This document shows positions 63,926 to 64,000 of a stretch of DNA of 64,000 nucleotides, in pieces. The DNA is from Draconibacterium halophilum (lineage in GTDB: Bacteria; Bacteroidota; Bacteroidia; Bacteroidales; Prolixibacteraceae). The notes below the pieces were generated by a model. That model had not been told where the DNA came from, did no database searches, and saw only the letters and a program-made list of their open reading frames with translations. The stretch is taken from positions 124,001 through 188,000 of the forward strand of contig NZ_CP048409.1 in assembly GCF_010448835.1 (NCBI RefSeq), written 5' to 3'. The position numbers and the translations under genes were made by a program. Numbering within the stretch: position 1 is the first letter of the stretch; every line of letters starts with the position of its first letter.

Positions 63926-63959
63926 AAACAGAAGCTCAATGAGTTTCTGTTTTTTTTTG
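63926..63959 (+). terminator. Terminator of the glucokinase gene
   Basis: Stem AAACAGAA-G-CTC / GAG-T-TTCTGTTT (63926-63936, 63941-63952-type pairing with a small internal mismatch) followed by a run of nine T (63950-63958). Confidence 0.85.
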
Positions 63960-64000
63960 ACTTTAATCTAAAATTACTATAGGAATAATTTATCTTAGCA

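Overview
The window looks like chromosomal DNA from a Bacteroidota bacterium. Promoters match the phylum's TAnnTTTG -7 element (upstream of atpD, the cysteate synthase homologue, GH2 and GH92). Family content agrees: class II ribonucleotide reductase, LytTR regulators with a LytS-type kinase, DUF4369/TlpA-derived modules, GxxExxY protein, GH92/GH130/GH78/GH2/GH30 enzymes, a cysteate synthase homologue (sulfonolipids) and lycopene cyclase. A marine or gut-type Marinilabiliales/Prolixibacteraceae relative is my guess; no rRNA is present to settle it. No tRNA, rRNA, CRISPR array, prophage or transposase was found.

Layout. 1-6.7 kb (leftward): atpDC, a prenyl synthase coupled to an RND/MMPL exporter, and an exported PQQ-type propeller. 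7-15 kb: a secreted propeller-like protein, an exported PCMT-like methyltransferase, an Rrf2 regulator, a cytochrome c-sugar dehydrogenase fusion, an SDR/phosphoesterase/epimerase run, and a DoxX-TIM barrel fusion downstream of GH78 rhamnosidase. 18-25 kb: cysteate synthase homologue, an 830-bp hairpin-rich gap, a frameshifted GH2 beta-galactosidase and GH30. 25-34 kb: lycopene cyclase, frameshifted waaA, nrdJ, gcvH, tsaE, alanine dehydrogenase, LytTR membrane protein and a stand-alone B12-binding-like domain. 34-47 kb: GH13 pullulanase, M24 peptidase, GH92, a truncated M1 peptidase, S15 peptidase, and an MFS-GH130 mannoside pair. 46.7-51.4 kb: a two-component locus whose genes each end in a copy of an 80-86-bp palindromic repeat and which carries a GxxExxY gene between regulator and kinase. 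51-64 kb: OmpH/Skp, LolA-like protein, ferredoxin reductase, secreted PHP protein, an amino-sugar operon (ROK repressor, NagB-PIG-L fusion, NagB), a zinc-uptake operon with a coupled small Cys-rich protein, YidD and a ROK glucokinase.

How it fits together: exported glycosidases (GH78, GH2, GH30, GH92) release sugars. MFS+GH130 would take in and phosphorolyse beta-mannosides, the NagB operon would handle amino sugars, and the ROK kinase would feed glycolysis. No SusC/SusD pair is present, so this is not a classical polysaccharide utilisation locus. The most unusual gene is the sensor kinase at 48163-51177, whose ectodomain resembles a DUF4369 + TlpA-type thioredoxin that has lost both catalytic cysteines. 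Two genes (GH2 and waaA) each carry a single-base deletion; waaA is normally essential, so sequencing or assembly error must be excluded before calling either a pseudogene.
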